Part shown: one piece after another, positions 1 to 17,196 of the stretch | Numbering within the stretch: position 1 is the first letter of the stretch | Layout: each line of letters begins with the position of its first letter | Translations under genes and position numbers: made by a program | Assembly: GCA_965153355.1 (NCBI GenBank) | Contig: OZ231126.1 | Coordinates: forward strand, 11,470,001-11,534,000 | Source of the DNA: Flaccisagitta enflata | Taxonomy: Eukaryota; Chaetognatha; Sagittoidea; Aphragmophora | Reading direction: 5' to 3' | Length of the DNA: 64,000 nucleotides | The notes under the pieces: model-generated | Told to the model about the DNA's origin: nothing | The model's database searches: none | Seen by the model: the letters and a program-made list of their open reading frames with translations, nothing else

Positions 1-228
1 AGAGGCCTGATAGAGTTCGGGAGAGGCCTGATAGAGCTCGGAATGGTCTGATAGAGCTAGGGATAGGTCTGATGGAGCTAGGGATAGCTATGGATTAATA
101 ACGCCCGGCGGGATAGGTCTGATAGAGCTAGGAATGGTCTGATAGAGCTAAGGATAGGTCTGATGGAGCTAGGGATAGTTCTGATGGAGCTAGGGATAGC
201 TATGAATAAATAACGCTCGGCGCACCGT
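1..228. repeat. Degenerate ~21-bp minisatellite
   Basis: Imperfect tandem copies of a unit like GGTCTGATAGAGCTAGGAAT, continuing off the left edge of the window. A longer block (TAGGGATAGCTATGAATAA followed by TAACGC) recurs at about 80 and 195, so a higher-order unit of about 115 bp is present. No coding signal. Confidence 0.7.
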
Positions 229-400
229 CTTGGCCCGTGTATCCGGCCTTGTTGTATCACGGAAGATTGGCTGAATTAGTGATTCTTTTTAGCGTTACTA
301 CCCCCGCCCACCCTCAAACTACCCCTGCCCATCCACATTACTGCCCCTGCTCACCCGCAAGCGGCTCCCCATCAGTCGTTCATTTGGCCTTGTTTTTCTT
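228..400 (+). repeat. Fragment of family-B hairpin repeat (tail part)
   Basis: Contains the blocks GTGTATCCGGCCTTGTT and GCCCCTGCTCACCCGCA that recur in family-B copies elsewhere (for example 30.7-31.1 kb and 39.8-40.2 kb). The hairpin head is missing, so this is a degraded or truncated copy. Confidence 0.4.
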
Positions 401-452
401 TCTTTCGCTGTTTCTTGGCACATTCCCATAAATTCTAACTCAGGGGCAAAAA

Positions 453-453
453 A

Positions 454-528
<75 letters not shown>

Positions 529-606
529 AGGCAGAAGCAGAGAGAGACAGAAAGAGGCAGGCAGGCAGAGAGACAGACAGACAGAGGGACTGTCAGACAG
601 ACAGAC

Positions 607-649
<43 letters not shown>

Positions 650-735
650 TAGACATAAAGAGAGGCAGAGATGCTGAGAGAGATAGAGAGAGGCAGGCAG
701 ACAGACAGAAACTCAGGCTGGAAAAATGTTCGCGT
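453..735. repeat. (AG)n and (ACAG)n microsatellite
   Basis: Long GA run to about 525, then mixed GACA/GGCA tetranucleotides to about 710. 736-934 shows nothing recognisable. Confidence 0.9.
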
Positions 736-934
736 GGGGGTGGTTTTTCTTACCCTCGATTAAGTCAATATTCAAAAGGATAACGAAATGATAAAATTGA
801 ACTGAAGATCACAATTAAGGACATGAATAATACAGTAACAAGTAACCCCGTCTAGTGGGACAGTATCATTTTGAACAGGGATGGCAGGAGCGCAAATGCG
901 GGTTTTCACCATGTTGGAAAGTTACTAACGGACG

Positions 935-1405
935 CAGTCTATGGACAAAACGAGGAGAGTAGATGTTGCTGATCATGCTTAGGCGTAGTTTTTTTAAAGT
1001 GTAGGCTTGTAATTACCTCATAGAAAATTACTGAGGACTGAAAGAAACTAACGCAAGAACGATTACTACAGGGAGGCCATGTAAAATCATGAAAGAAGTT
1101 TCTTCATGATTGAAAGCAAATATTGCCATCATGTCGCAGGGTCAGCCAGAGGGGGTCAATCTTAGTCCAGATGGAGGTCTCAAGTCCCAGGGGTGACTGC
1201 ATGCCAACTTTTGCTTTCAATTAAAAAGAAGTTCTTTTTATGATTTTACATAACCTCCCTGTTGTAATCGTTCTTCCATTAGTTTCTTTCAGTCCTCAGT
1301 AATTTTCTACAAGGTAATTACAAGCCTACATTTCGAAATAAACTACACATAAGCATCATACCGGTGATCAGCAAAATCTACTCTCCTCGTTTTGTCCATA
1401 GACTG
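935..1405. mobile_element. Short inverted-repeat element (~190-bp arms)
   Basis: The segment 935-1123 is repeated in inverted orientation at about 1216-1405 (outer ends CAGTCTATGGACAAAACGAG and its complement), with a spacer of about 90 bp. Arms carry small indels, so it is not recent. No ORF. A MITE or fold-back remnant is the simplest reading; no clear target duplication was seen. 1406-2170 holds nothing recognisable except a CTT-rich patch near 1740. Confidence 0.7.
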
Positions 1406-2175
1406 TATAGGTGGGTTGAGTGGGATAAAGTGACGTCAGGTGTTTTTCCCCATCAGGATGGGATTTGATGGACTGTGTGTACCAAGGGACCGACAAAGCC
1501 TCTTTTGTTTAGCTAACTTTTTGTCTTTTTCTTTAGAGATACATCATAACATTTTTTAGGTAAGTTTTCCTCATTATTTTTTCGAAATGGTGGTTTTCAC
1601 AATGGTAAGTCTTTGGTCCTTGATGCGCTTTCTAAATCCAAAACATTTTTGAAATCGTCATAAATTTATGAAGAGATGTTTGAAACCATCGTTCTTTGAG
1701 CAAAGCGACCGATGTTCATTTTTCAACTGCCTGCTCCTCTTCCTCTTCTTCCTCCTCCTCATCCTCTTCCTCTTCTTGCTTCTAAACTACACCGCGATGC
1801 AGTCATCATAGTTTGAAATGCTTCATTTTAGCTTCAGACACAGAAAGCGACGTCTTACAACAATCACATTCATTGACTTAAGCATGAACTGTTGCTTGTG
1901 TATTTAATTTCACCCAGCAAAACGAAGCGAAGGTTTTCGTACACATTGGCTTGTCAGTCTGATTGACAGTTTGTCCGACCGAGAGATGGCTTATCCGTCC
2001 GATGGTCAGCTTATCCGTCCATTATTAGTTCTCTTAATCACCCAATGGCTAGCTTGTTCTACCGATGTCCTGCTCGTCCGTCTTTGATCCGTTTGTCTGC
2101 CCTCTGTGGCTGATTCGTCATAAAATGATAATTCAAGTTCATAACATTCATCCATCTACTAGTCCATGAATTGAG

Positions 2176-2191
2176 CCATCATCATCATTAC

Positions 2192-2256
<65 letters not shown>

Positions 2257-2334
2257 ACATCATAATCTTCATCATCATCATCATCAACGTCATCGTCGTC
2301 ATCATCGTCATCATCATCATCGTCATCGTCATCG

Positions 2335-2394
<60 letters not shown>
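2176..2394. repeat. (ATC)n trinucleotide microsatellite
   Basis: About 220 bp of CAT/ATC repeats with scattered CGT variants. His or Met runs predicted from it are artefacts. 2395-3398 shows no gene or clear repeat apart from a G-run near 2730. Confidence 0.95.
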
Positions 2395-2396
<2 letters not shown>

Positions 2397-3396
2397 TTAC
2401 TCATTCATACTTCCAGTCATTCATACATTCTTTCGTCCGCCAAGTTAACTCCGGGTTACTTGACCCATATCGTATTGTTTCTTCTCTATCTGTTACTTAA
2501 ATCAAGTGTACTTTTTCTATCTGTGAATTGTTAATCGGAAGAAGAAAAAAAAGAACAAGGATATCCGTAGCATTTCTGACTTCATATTAGTAAAAATGGC
2601 GATGGAAGCAACAATCTTGATGGTGGTACTTGGAAAAAAAACATACGAGGAAAGCCAATGAACCATCCAAACTAATGGGAACCCACCAGATTGTAAGGGA
2701 AAGAATTTAAGACCAGCGGGTGATGTGGGGGGGGGGGCGGGGGGAAGAAGTAGTACAAAGTTTGGGCCTGTCAAGCTGACAAAAAAAAAGACGTTGCTTC
2801 ACGACAGTTTAAGTTATAAGAAATAACTTTCATATATTTACAATAAAACAAAAAAAGGGGATGACGCGGGAATTTTGTGTAAAAAATGTTTTTGAATTGA
2901 TTGCGAGTTTTTTTGTTTAATGAAAACCCCTTTTTTCTCGCGGAGTCAAGCCCGCTTGTTCAGGGGATGGGAATTGGACAAAACAGTATCTTATAAATGG
3001 AGCAGCCAAAATAGGGTGAAAGAGGCAGGTGGGGGGGGGGGAGGGGAGTGACAACAACTTGTCATGAGATGATTGTTTTGGAGTGAGGGAGAGGACAAAA
3101 GAATAAGGACAAACCACATGAATGTCATTCTAAAGATGTCCAAATGGAACAGTGACAGCTGTGAAATCTGATGAAACTGCCATCGAGAAAGAGATTGGTG
3201 TAAATATGTTAGTGAAGAGATCTCTATAACATTAGCAGATGTATACCAATCAATCTTTTCGTGATCATGATGGAGGCGGTTTCATTACAGGCAAAATCCA
3301 CTGTTGGTCGATTAGCACCTTTTTTTTTAAATGAAATTTGTGTTACAATCATTCTTCATACATTTGAGTTTGAATGGCCGCCAGAGAAATGATCGG

Positions 3397-3398
<2 letters not shown>

Positions 3399-3449
<51 letters not shown>
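3399..3449. repeat. (GA)n microsatellite
   Basis: About 50 bp of GA. The following stretch to 4290 is AT-rich and shows nothing recognisable. Confidence 0.9.
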
Positions 3450-3452
<3 letters not shown>

Positions 3453-4463
3453 TTAAAAAGTCTAATATATTGAATCAATGCCAAGGTTGCAAATGGTAGT
3501 ATGGATATCAGAAGCAGAACTTTTGAAAAACCAACTGAAATTTCTGAATAAAAAAGAAAAAAAAAGACAAACAATCGTAACGATCTTTGAAAATTAACGA
3601 GGAAAGAGTGAGAGAATATTACCATATAATTTGAACTATATGTGAGTGATACAAGTGTATTTCATCACAACATATTACCTCAAGGCATCATTAATAATCA
3701 TTATCCTATTTAGTTCAATTTCGCAGCAAGTGAACTAATGTGAGACATACTTAGAATGTGTAAAAACCCATTCTCAAACTGAAAATATTCATTTTTGCAT
3801 CAGGTTTGCTTTGTAAAAATTGTTCAAAACAAAAATCACAATGATTTCACACGGCATTCCTGCTTTAAAAAAATTACTATCATGGGTGTAAAAAGGGTGT
3901 CTACACATATTAAGACACTCCATCATGTGTTTAAAAACAGGCACAAATACCCTTTCAGATGAGTTCACATTTTGCAAAATACTGATTTATCATCTGACCG
4001 ATTCTAATACCGAGTATATGATGTAACGAGGCGAAACACTCGTTTTGGGCACATTAACACTTCATCTTCTGACAAGGGCACAATGAAATGATTGACTAGG
4101 CGTTATGTGGAAGGGAATTTTCGTAATATCCAATCGAACAGATTTTGTTTTTAATTCCATCGTCCAGATTTTTTGATGTATATTTTTTCAGACGTTTCCA
4201 GTGTGTGAGAAAGACGAAGATGAAGAGGTAGAATTTCGATTAGAAATGACGAATTGTTCATCTTCGTTCACGCTTAGTCGATCATAAGAAGCAGAGAGAG
4301 AGAGAGAGAGACAGATTCTCGAGGGGCTCCGTGGCGGCTATACTGGGGCTTGGACTGGGGCAGGGGCTGGGGCTGAGGTTGGGGCTTGGGGAGGGGCACA
4401 TTGTTTTGAGTGGAAAAGAGAACCTTTTTTGGAAAGAAAAAAAGGTCGAACCTTTAGATGAGT

Positions 4464-4624
<161 letters not shown>

Positions 4625-5615
4625 AAGAGATAAGATGGATGGCGCGTCACGTTTTTTTTCTCGCGAATTACGGCACACAGAGGTCATCTTTTTCGTTTTG
4701 TGGTCGATTCCAAAAATAGTTGGCGATGGTCACTGAATAAGAATGACCCTCTGACTCCTCCTCCTCCTCTCCATCCTCGTCCCACTGACACCTCCACATC
4801 CTCCTCATTCTCCTCCTTCTCCTTCTTCTCCAACTCAATTTAACCGCAATTTCATTTCTCTTCCTTGTTATTTTTTCATCAGCAAAAATAGACAACAACA
4901 ACAACAACAACAACAACACAGGCATAACCCGTGCGCGTGCGTGAGAGCGTCGCGTCGGGTGAAATGTCTCGTAGAAGGTAGACGCATGAGGGCAACTTCA
5001 AAGTGCACATGCGCCCAATTTTCAAATAATCCTTTTTTTTTTTAAATGTGTTTTTCTTTTTAATAAATGTAGACTATTTCTGAGTGTAAGTGCACCCTTG
5101 TGCGCACGGGTCTCACGCAGATACATGCGCATTGCTTGTCTAACTCAGATTTGAACTTAAACTGAGATGCTTTGGTGTCTTGTTTATTTTGATTGTGTGA
5201 GATTGCGACACCGCGTGTTTGCGTTCCGTTTACGTTTACGAAGCGTTATGTTGCGTTGCATTGCGTTGCATTGCGACGCCACATCTTTATCCAAGTCCTG
5301 ATGTCAGAAACTGACCCTCTCCTTGTGTGTACCAACTTGGAGCGCAGGCGCGAACCGAAGACAAAAATGAAGAACTGGGTACTTCCGATTCGCGCGCAAT
5401 TGACGAACGAACAAACGAACGAGTAGAATGAATTTTCAATGAACGTTTGATCGAGGGAAGGAATTCATTTCCAACGAATGAACGAAGTCGAAGGAGTGAA
5501 AAAAAAATTGAGAGAGATCTTGGTTTTTTTTTTTACCGGCGTCAACATGTAAGAACGCCGAATCTTCCATAGAAAATGGTGCCAGGTGGGACGCCTTTTA
5601 ATTTCTCATTATTGT

Positions 5616-5617
<2 letters not shown>

Positions 5618-5671
<54 letters not shown>
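5618..5671. repeat. (GA)n microsatellite
   Basis: About 54 bp of GA. 5672-5905 shows nothing recognisable. Confidence 0.9.
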
Positions 5672-5675
<4 letters not shown>

Positions 5676-5907
5676 AATGACACGATGACTTTCCTTTTTT
5701 CCATGATCGGAACAAAAAAATGTTGAAAGGAAAATTTTCTCTTTAACTTTTTCGTGGAGACAAAGAGAAGGAGAAAATCATTGAAACGGTTTGTTTGTTT
5801 GTTTGTTTTTTTTCCTGTACGTTGTTCTATTTTGATTAGTGAGATTTTTCCTCAAAGGGGGGCGAAAGAAGTACGATTGTGAGATTTGACTTATGTTCTC
5901 GCTTATT

Positions 5908-6002
5908 CAGCGTTAACACTGTTTCCCGTTAACAGCGTTTTTCGCTAAAAACGTTTTCCGTTAACAGCGTTTTTCATAAACAGCGTTTCTCGTTGACAGC
6001 GT
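5908..6002. repeat. ~21-bp minisatellite (CGTTAACAGCGTTTTTC)
   Basis: Four to five imperfect copies of a unit containing GTTAACAGCGTTTTTC. No coding signal here or in 6003-6295. Confidence 0.7.
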
Positions 6003-6295
6003 CTTTTTTTTCTCATGACAGCGCCAAGAAGACAAAACTCCGCTTCCACGATTTTGACGAGGAACAAAAAATCAACTGGAGATTCTTATTTCATCTTCAG
6101 GGGTCAACAGAAACTAACTTTTTCTTCCAAAATTTGAAATTAGCTTTAAAGACAAAGGAGAATGAGCGAGACGCGCAAAAAGAGAGATGTAAAAGTAGAC
6201 TTTTGGAAAGTCTTTTCCGATTGTTTGTTTTTTTACTTTGTCTCAGCTCAATTTTGTCTTTTGTTTTCGTTTTTTGTTTTAGTCTTTTGTTTTCG

Positions 6296-10064
<3,769 letters not shown>

Positions 10065-10740
10065 CTGAACATGAAGAAGGGCAAAGAGAGGGAGGAGGGA
10101 AAATGAAAATATGAGGGAAACGTCATCCGTTCGGCTGAACAGACCGGCAGCCTGAGCTGAAGATGGAGAAGGGATGACAGAATGGTGAAAATATGAGGGA
10201 ACAAGGCACGGATACACGGCCATCAGTCGCGGACGGGTGGGCAGGGGCGGAAATGCGCGTTTTACCGATTTTCGACTCAATGGTTACGGACGGACGGACG
10301 GACGGACGGACGTACCGACGGACGGACGGACGGGCGGACGGACAAAGCCTCTTATAGAGTTGCGTGTCCGCAACTAAAAAGAGAGGGAGGAGGGAAAATG
10401 AAAATATGAAGGTCCATCAGTCTGGCTAAACAGACCGGCAGCCTGACCTGAAGATGGAAAAGGGATGACAGAATGGTGAAAATATGAGCTAGACAAACTA
10501 CACCAGTAAGACCAAACAGACCGGCAGCCTGACCTAAAGAGGGAGCAAAGGAGTGGGAAGGGGAGGAGGAAGGAGGGAAATATGAAAATATGAGTGAGAG
10601 AAACTTCTTCAGTATCACCAAACAGCCTAATCTGAGGATGCGGAAAGGGAGTGGAAAGAGTAGGAAGGAGAAAGGAGAGATGAATAAATGGATTAGAGAA
10701 ACTTGATAAGGGCGGCCGAACAGACCGACATCTTGACAAA
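10065..10740 (-). repeat. Six-copy ~92-bp array of NHL exon 5' edge with acceptors
   Basis: Copies of the exon start (CAGGCTGCCGGTCTGTT) with the preceding pyrimidine tract and AG begin at about 10156, 10447, 10533, 10631 and 10731, in addition to the true exon at 10064. Spacing is 86-100 bp except where a family-B element (10202-10380) interrupts. All five extra copies keep an AG (CAG, CAG, TAG, CAG, AAG). Confidence 0.8.
10202..10380 (-). repeat. Family-B element
   Basis: Near-complete copy: tail block GGCACGGATACACGGCC, middle GGACGGGTGGGCAGGGGC, (GGAC)n run, then hairpin AGTTGCG-TGTC-CGCAACT (10358-10375) and A-run. It lies between two copies of the 92-bp exon-edge repeat, so it arrived after that array had formed. 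Confidence 0.8.
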
Positions 10741-11199
10741 CTGACAGCAGTGTGGTTAGGGTGTGGAGAGGGTGTGGGTATGGCGTAAGTGTAAGGAGCA
10801 AGTGGATGGTGATAATAGAGAGAGAGAATCGGTGAATAGGGACTTGATTTTATTGACAGACAAACAAATGAAGGAGAAAATAGTTAAACAGATACTTTAA
10901 CCAATCACAAGATACATATAGGCAGGAGTACAAACAGAGGAAATGTGCCAGGATAACTTTTCTTGCGGGGGGGGGGGGCAAAATGGAGAAGAAAAGAAGC
11001 CCTCCTTTAACTTTAACCTCTACTTCAATTTCTTGTCTCTCTCCTAGCTCTTTATTTTCTTTTTCTGGCTTTTACTGTTGCGCTTGTCTTCCCTCTCTTA
11101 AGCTTCTCTTTCGCTTCTCCCGCCGTCGCTCTCAGACATTGCTTTTAGCTTCTACTCTCTTAAACTTTCAAAGAAAACATAAACTTAGTTGTGTCTCGA

Positions 11200-12640
11200 C
11201 GGGGAAAGATGATGACAGTAACAGCACATGAAAGTTGCGGCATGGGAGATGAAAGATGATGACAGTTACAGCACATGAAAGTTGTGGCATGGGAGGTGAA
11301 AGATGATGACAGTAACAACAGAAAAAAGTTGCTGCATGGGAGATGAAAGATGACGACAGTAACAGCACATGAAAGTTGTGGCATGGGAGGTGAAAGATGA
11401 TGACAGTAACAACAGAAAAAAGTTGCTGCATTGGAGGTGAAAGATGACGACAGTAACAGCACATAAAAGTTGTGGCATGGGAGATGAAAGATGATGATAG
11501 TTACAGCACATGAAAGTTGCGGCATGGGAGATGAAAGATGACTACAGTAACAGCACATGAAAGTTGTGGCATGGGAGGTGAAAGATGATGACAGTAACAA
11601 CAGAAAAAAGTTGCTGCATTGGAGGTGAAAGATGATGACAGTAACAGCACATGAAAGTTGTGGCATGGGAGGCGAAAGATGATGACAGTTACAGCACATG
11701 AAAGTTGTGGCATGGGAGGTGAAAGATGATGACAGTAACAGCACATGAAAGTTGCGGCATGGGAGATGAAAGATGGTGACAGTTACAGCACATGGAAGTT
11801 GCGGCATGGGAGGTAAAAGATTATGACAGTAACCGCACATGAAAGTTGCGGCGTGGGAGGTGAAAGCTGATGACAGTAACAACAGAAAAAAGTTGCTGCA
11901 TTGGAGGTGAAAGATGATGACAGTAACAGCACATGAAAGTTGTGGCATGGGAGATGAAAGATGATGATAGTTACAGCACATGAAAGTTGCGGCATGGGAG
12001 ATGAAAGATGACTACAGTAACAGCACATGAAAGTTGTGGCATGGGAGGTGAAAGATGATGACAGTAACAACAGAAAAAAGTTGCTGCATTGGAGGTGAAA
12101 GATGATGACAGTAACAGCACATGAAAGTTGTGGCATGGGAGGCGAAAGATGATGACAGTTACAGCACATGAAAGTTGTGGCATGGGAGGTGAAAGATGAT
12201 GACAGTAACAGCACATGAAAGTTGCGGCATGGGAGATGAAAGATGGTGACAGTTACAGCACATGGAAGTTGCGGCATGGGAGGTAAAAGATTATGACAGT
12301 AACCGCACATGAAAGTTGCGGCGTGGGAGGTGAAAGCTGATGACAGTAACAACCGAAGAAAGATGCAGCAATGGCGGTGAAACATGATGACAGTCACAGC
12401 AGAGGAAAGTTGCAGCAATGGCGGTGAAAGATGATGACAGTAAGAGCACATAAAAGTTGCGGCAATGGCGGTAAAGATGATGACAGTAACAGTTGCAGCA
12501 ATAGCAATGGATGACAGTTCCAGCACAAAAAAGAAGCGACATTGGCAGTGAAAAATGATGGCAGTTACAGCACAAGAAAGTCACGGCAACGGCGGTGAAG
12601 GATGATGACAGCAACAGCAGAAGAAAGTTGCGGTGAAAGA
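11200..12640. repeat. 47-bp minisatellite with 470-bp higher-order unit
   Basis: About 30 copies of a 47-bp unit (GAAAGATGATGACAG, then TACAGCACATGAAAG, then TTGTGGCATGGGAGGT). Variants recur every ten units: blocks at about 11501-11746 and 11971-12216 are the same with a 470-bp offset, so a ten-unit block was duplicated. Copies decay toward 12640. Long open frames here are repeat artefacts. 10741-11199 shows nothing recognisable apart from a G-run near 10970. Confidence 0.9.
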
Positions 12641-12717
12641 TGAACCTTCTCTTGATTCTTAAACCCTAAAATCATCGCTTGTCCGAGGGAACACAAAGTC
12701 AGAACGCTCACATTTCT

Positions 12718-13350
<633 letters not shown>

Positions 13351-13595
13351 AATACCCAAATTCAACCAACCACGACGTAAACGACACTCTGTCTGTAATT
13401 TATGTGTAAATGTCTCACGTAAATTCGAACTCGGGTTCATTTGGTCTAGTCGTCTCTCGCCCGGCGACCTCGCATGGATGTGCACAATTGTGTAATTGTT
13501 GTTTTCTCTTTCCCAGCGACCTTGCATGGTCGTGCACGATCGACCACCCGTTTGGCTTAGGTATTTCGACCCCGTGATTCTGACACACTGCATTA

Positions 13596-13735
13596 GTCTT
13601 TTTAGTCGCGTGCACGCAACTCTACAACCCGCTCTGTCGGTCGGTCGGTTGGTCGGTCGGTCCGTCGGTCCGTCGGTCCGTCGGTAACACTTTGCTTTTT
13701 TGCGTCTTTTTGGGTCGTCTGGAGTTATTTTGAGT
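13596..13735 (+). repeat. Family-B head leading into TTTTGGTCA satellite
   Basis: Hairpin AGTCGCG-TGCA-CGCAACT (13604-13621), CTCTACAACCCGC and a (GGTC/CCGT)n run. The following TTTTGAGTCATTTT grades into the long satellite that begins here. Confidence 0.7.
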
Positions 13736-14110
13736 CATTTTTTTGTTGTTTTTGGGAATTATTAGTTGCTTTTAGTCATTTTTGGTCATTTTTGATCATT
13801 TTTGGTCATTTTGGTCATTTTGGTCATTTTGGTCATTTTTGGTCAATTTTGGTCATTTTTGATCAATTTTGATCATTTTTGATCATTTTTGGTCATTTTT
13901 GGTCATTTTTGGTCATTTTTGGTCATTTTTGGTCATTTTTGGTCATTTCGGTCATTTCGGTCATTTCTGTCATTTTGGTCATGTTGGTCACTATGGTCAT
14001 TTTTGGTCATTTTTGGCCATTTTTGATCATTTTTGATCATTTTTAATCATTTTTGATCATTTTTGATCGTTTTTGATCATTTTTTGTCACTTTTGGTCAT
14101 TTTGGTCATT
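13736..14110. repeat. ~10-bp minisatellite (TTTTTGGTCA)
   Basis: Imperfect units of 9-11 bp. The same satellite resumes at 14695-15022, so the family-A element at 14111-14694 interrupts it. Confidence 0.9.
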
Positions 14111-14694
14111 GGGCAGCGGCCCCGAAGGGGCCGATGACCTATGCTTTCACACAGGAGAAATTTCTCCTTCTCCTTCTTCTCCTTCTTCTTCGTACCCCCC
14201 CCAGACTCCAGGCCCATATCTCAGCCTCAAGACCCAAATCCTAGCCGCGAGGCTCAAATCCCAGCCTGGAGGCTCAAATCCCAGCCTGTAGGCTCAAATC
14301 CCAGCCTGGAGGCTCAAATTCCAGCCTCGAGGCTCAAATCCCAGCCTTGAGGCTCAAATCCCAGCCTCGAGGCTCAAATCCCAGCCTCGAGCCTCGAATC
14401 CCAGTCTCAAGGATCAAATCCCAGCCTCGAGGATCAAATCCCAGCCTCGAGGATCAAATCCCAGCCTCGAGGATCAAATCCCAGCCTCGAGGATCAAATC
14501 CCAGCCTCAAGGCTCAAATCCCAGCCTCGAAGCTCAAATCCTAGCCTCGAGACCCTAATTCCAGCCTTGAGGCTCAAATAAAAACAGCATAGGTCATCGG
14601 CCCCTTCGGGGCCGCTGCCCCTCTAACCACCTCACACCCACATAAACTCACATAGGGGCAACGGGTACCGCTGACCATCTAACGCTTTTGCGAC
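14111..14694 (-). mobile_element. Family-A element with 20-bp minisatellite core
   Basis: Inverted ends GGGCAGCGGCCCCGAAGGGG (14111) and its complement (ending 14620) enclose about 18 copies of a 20-bp unit GAGGCTCAAATCCCAGCCTC. A head block containing GGTCAGCGGTACCCG (reverse strand, 14621-14694) lies on one side only, giving the element an orientation. No ORF of note. Confidence 0.75.
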
Positions 14695-15022
14695 TATTTT
14701 TGGTCTTTTTTGATCATTTTGATCATTTTGGTCATTTTGATCATTTTGGTCATTTTTGGTCATTTTTGGTCATTTTTGATCATTTTTAATCATTTTTGAT
14801 CATTTTTAATCATTTTTTGTCACTTTTGGCCATTTTGGTCATTTTTGGTCATTTTGGTCACTTTTGGTCATTTTTTGGTCATTTTGGTCATTTTGGTCAT
14901 TTTTGGTCATTTTTGGTCGTTTTTGGTCATTTGGTCATTTGGTCATTTTGGTCATTTGGTCATTTTGGTCATTTTGGTCATTTTGGTCATTTGGTCATTT
15001 TGGTCATTTTGGTCATTTTTGG
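14695..15022. repeat. ~10-bp minisatellite (TTTTGGTCA), second block
   Basis: Continuation of the satellite at 13736-14110 on the other side of the family-A element. Confidence 0.9.
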
Positions 15023-16140
15023 TTTAAGTCTGCTGGTTAAAGTCTGCTGGTTAAATTCTGCTGGTTGAAGTCTGCTGGTTAAAGTCTGCTGGTTAAATTC
15101 TGCTGGTTGAAGTCTGCTGGGTAAAGTGTGATGGTTAAAGTCTCATGGTTTAAATCTGCTGGTTTAAATCTGCTGGTTTAAGTTTGCTGGTTTAAATCTA
15201 ATGGGTTAAGTCTGCTAGTTAAAGTCTGCTGGTTTGAATCTGCTGGTTTAAGTCTGCTGGTTTAAGTCTGCTGGTTTAAATCTAATGGTTTAAGTCTGCT
15301 GGTCTAATGGTTTAAGTCTGCTGGTTAAAATGATATTAAAGATAAGTATGGTTTAAGTCTGGTTTAAGTCTGGTTTAAGTCTGGTTTAAGTCTGGTTTAA
15401 GTATGGTTTAAGTCTGGTTAAAGTCTGGTTTAAGTCTGGTTTACGTCTGGTTTAAGTCTGGTTTAAGTCTGGTTTAAGACTGGTTCATGTCTGAATTATG
15501 TCTGGATTAGGTCTGGGTTAGGTCTGGTTTAGGTCTGGTCTATGTCTGGTTTTTGTCTGGTTTATGTTTGATTTAGGTCTGATTTTGGTCTGGTTTTGGT
15601 CTGGTTTTGGTCTGGTTTGAGTCTGGTTTGAGTCTGGTTTGAGTCTGGTTTGAGCCTGGTTTGAGCCTGGTTTGAGCCTCGTTTCAGTCTGGTTTAAGTC
15701 TGGTTTGAGTCTGGTTTGAGTCTGGTTTGAGTCTGGCTTAAATCTGGTTTATGTCTGGTTTATGTCTGGTATATGTCTGATTTATGTCTGATTTAGGTCT
15801 GGTTTCGGTCTGGTTTAATTCTGGTTTGAGTCTGGTTTGAGTCTAATTTGATTCTGGTTTGAGCCTGGTTTGAGCCTAGTTTGAGCCTGGTTTTGGTCTA
15901 ATTTAAGTCTGGTTTTAGTCTGGTTTGAGTCTGGTTTGAGTCTGGTTTGAGTCTGGTTTGAGTCTGGTTTGAGTCTGGTTTGAGTCTGGCTTAAATCTGG
16001 TTTATGTCTGGTTTATGTCTGGTTTATGTCTGATTTAGGTCTGGTTTAGGTCTGGTTTAATTCTGGTTTGAGTCTGTATTGAGTCTGGTTTGAGTCTGGT
16101 TTGAGTCTGGTTTGGGTCTTTTTGGGTTGCGTTTAAGTCT
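15023..16140. repeat. 11-14-bp minisatellite (GTCTGGTTTAA)
   Basis: Begins with TCTGCTGGTTAAAG units, shifts to GTCTGGTTTAA and then GTCTGGTTTGA variants. Blocks of about 250 bp recur near 15600 and 15850, suggesting higher-order duplication. Confidence 0.9.
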
Positions 16141-16189
16141 GATTTTCAATAAAAAGATACAATAAGGAGTCAGGTCAGTTCAGTTATTT

Positions 16190-16440
16190 TTGTCCTGCAC
16201 GCGACTTATAGGTGTTGGCCTTGTTTAAACGCGAGCTCGTTGTTTTGTCGTTCTGTCGGTTGACTGATTCGGCCACTCACAAGCATTCACTTTGTTTTGA
16301 GTTTTTAAAGTCGCGGACTAGCGAATGCGACTTTGTACGAGGCTTTATCCGCCGGCATCTCCGACATCACTGCCCCTGCCCACCCGCACGCTACTTACGT
16401 AGCCATCTATCAGGCCATGTTATCATTTTCGACTGTTGAC
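16190..16440 (+). repeat. Degraded family-B sequence
   Basis: Contains AGTCGCGGACTAGCG, GAGGCTTTATCCGCC and GCCCCTGCCCACCCGCACG in the family-B order, plus a partial block at 16198-16225. Confidence 0.55.
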
Positions 16441-16559
16441 CTTTTTTGGTTGCGCGTCATTTGAATGATATTTAGTTGATCTCACTCTCAGTCGCAACTC
16501 AAAATCGGACAAATGCAAATGGTCCGACTCGCCGCGCGAAGTTCCCACCTCTTTCATTT

Positions 16560-16800
<241 letters not shown>

Positions 16801-17196
16801 CTTGTTTTGTTGCACTCGTCCGTGATTTGAGTTTACCTTTCGTTTTTTCCTCTCTAATTGCTTTTTTTCCCGCGGCATGTTGGTCCGTCAATTCTTTTTT
16901 TGGTATGTTTTTATTTCTTCTCCTCTTCTCTATTTTTCTTTTGATATTTCTTTCTTTTTCTTTTTCCTCTCTCTCGATAGAGAGCGAGAGTGGCCTTGAT
17001 TCTGTTCAGTCGATTTCAATCAACGATGGCCCGTGTGTGAGGGTTTTTTTCTCATATTTTCCCCCCTTCTCGTCCGAGTCCACGGTGGAATTGGACAAGT
17101 TTATAATGAGACATGTCTAGATATTCTATTGTTCAAATTTTGGACATCTTTGCAATGCATGGGATTGATCGCTGGTTGAATGGAGGGTTCGATGTA

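Noticed and set aside
435-656. Long open frames made of one or two residues (Ser/Leu, Met, His, Gln, Asn, Lys, Phe) throughout the window
   Set aside because: They are translations of microsatellites and satellites with no splice or codon evidence.
10202-10380. Family B as a Helitron
   Set aside because: There is a terminal hairpin, but no CTRR end after it and no TC start; insertion sites are not clearly A|T.
11160-12614. Open frame of over 240 codons rich in CCYCHHLS
   Set aside because: It is the 47-bp minisatellite; because 47 is not a multiple of three, different units appear in different frames.
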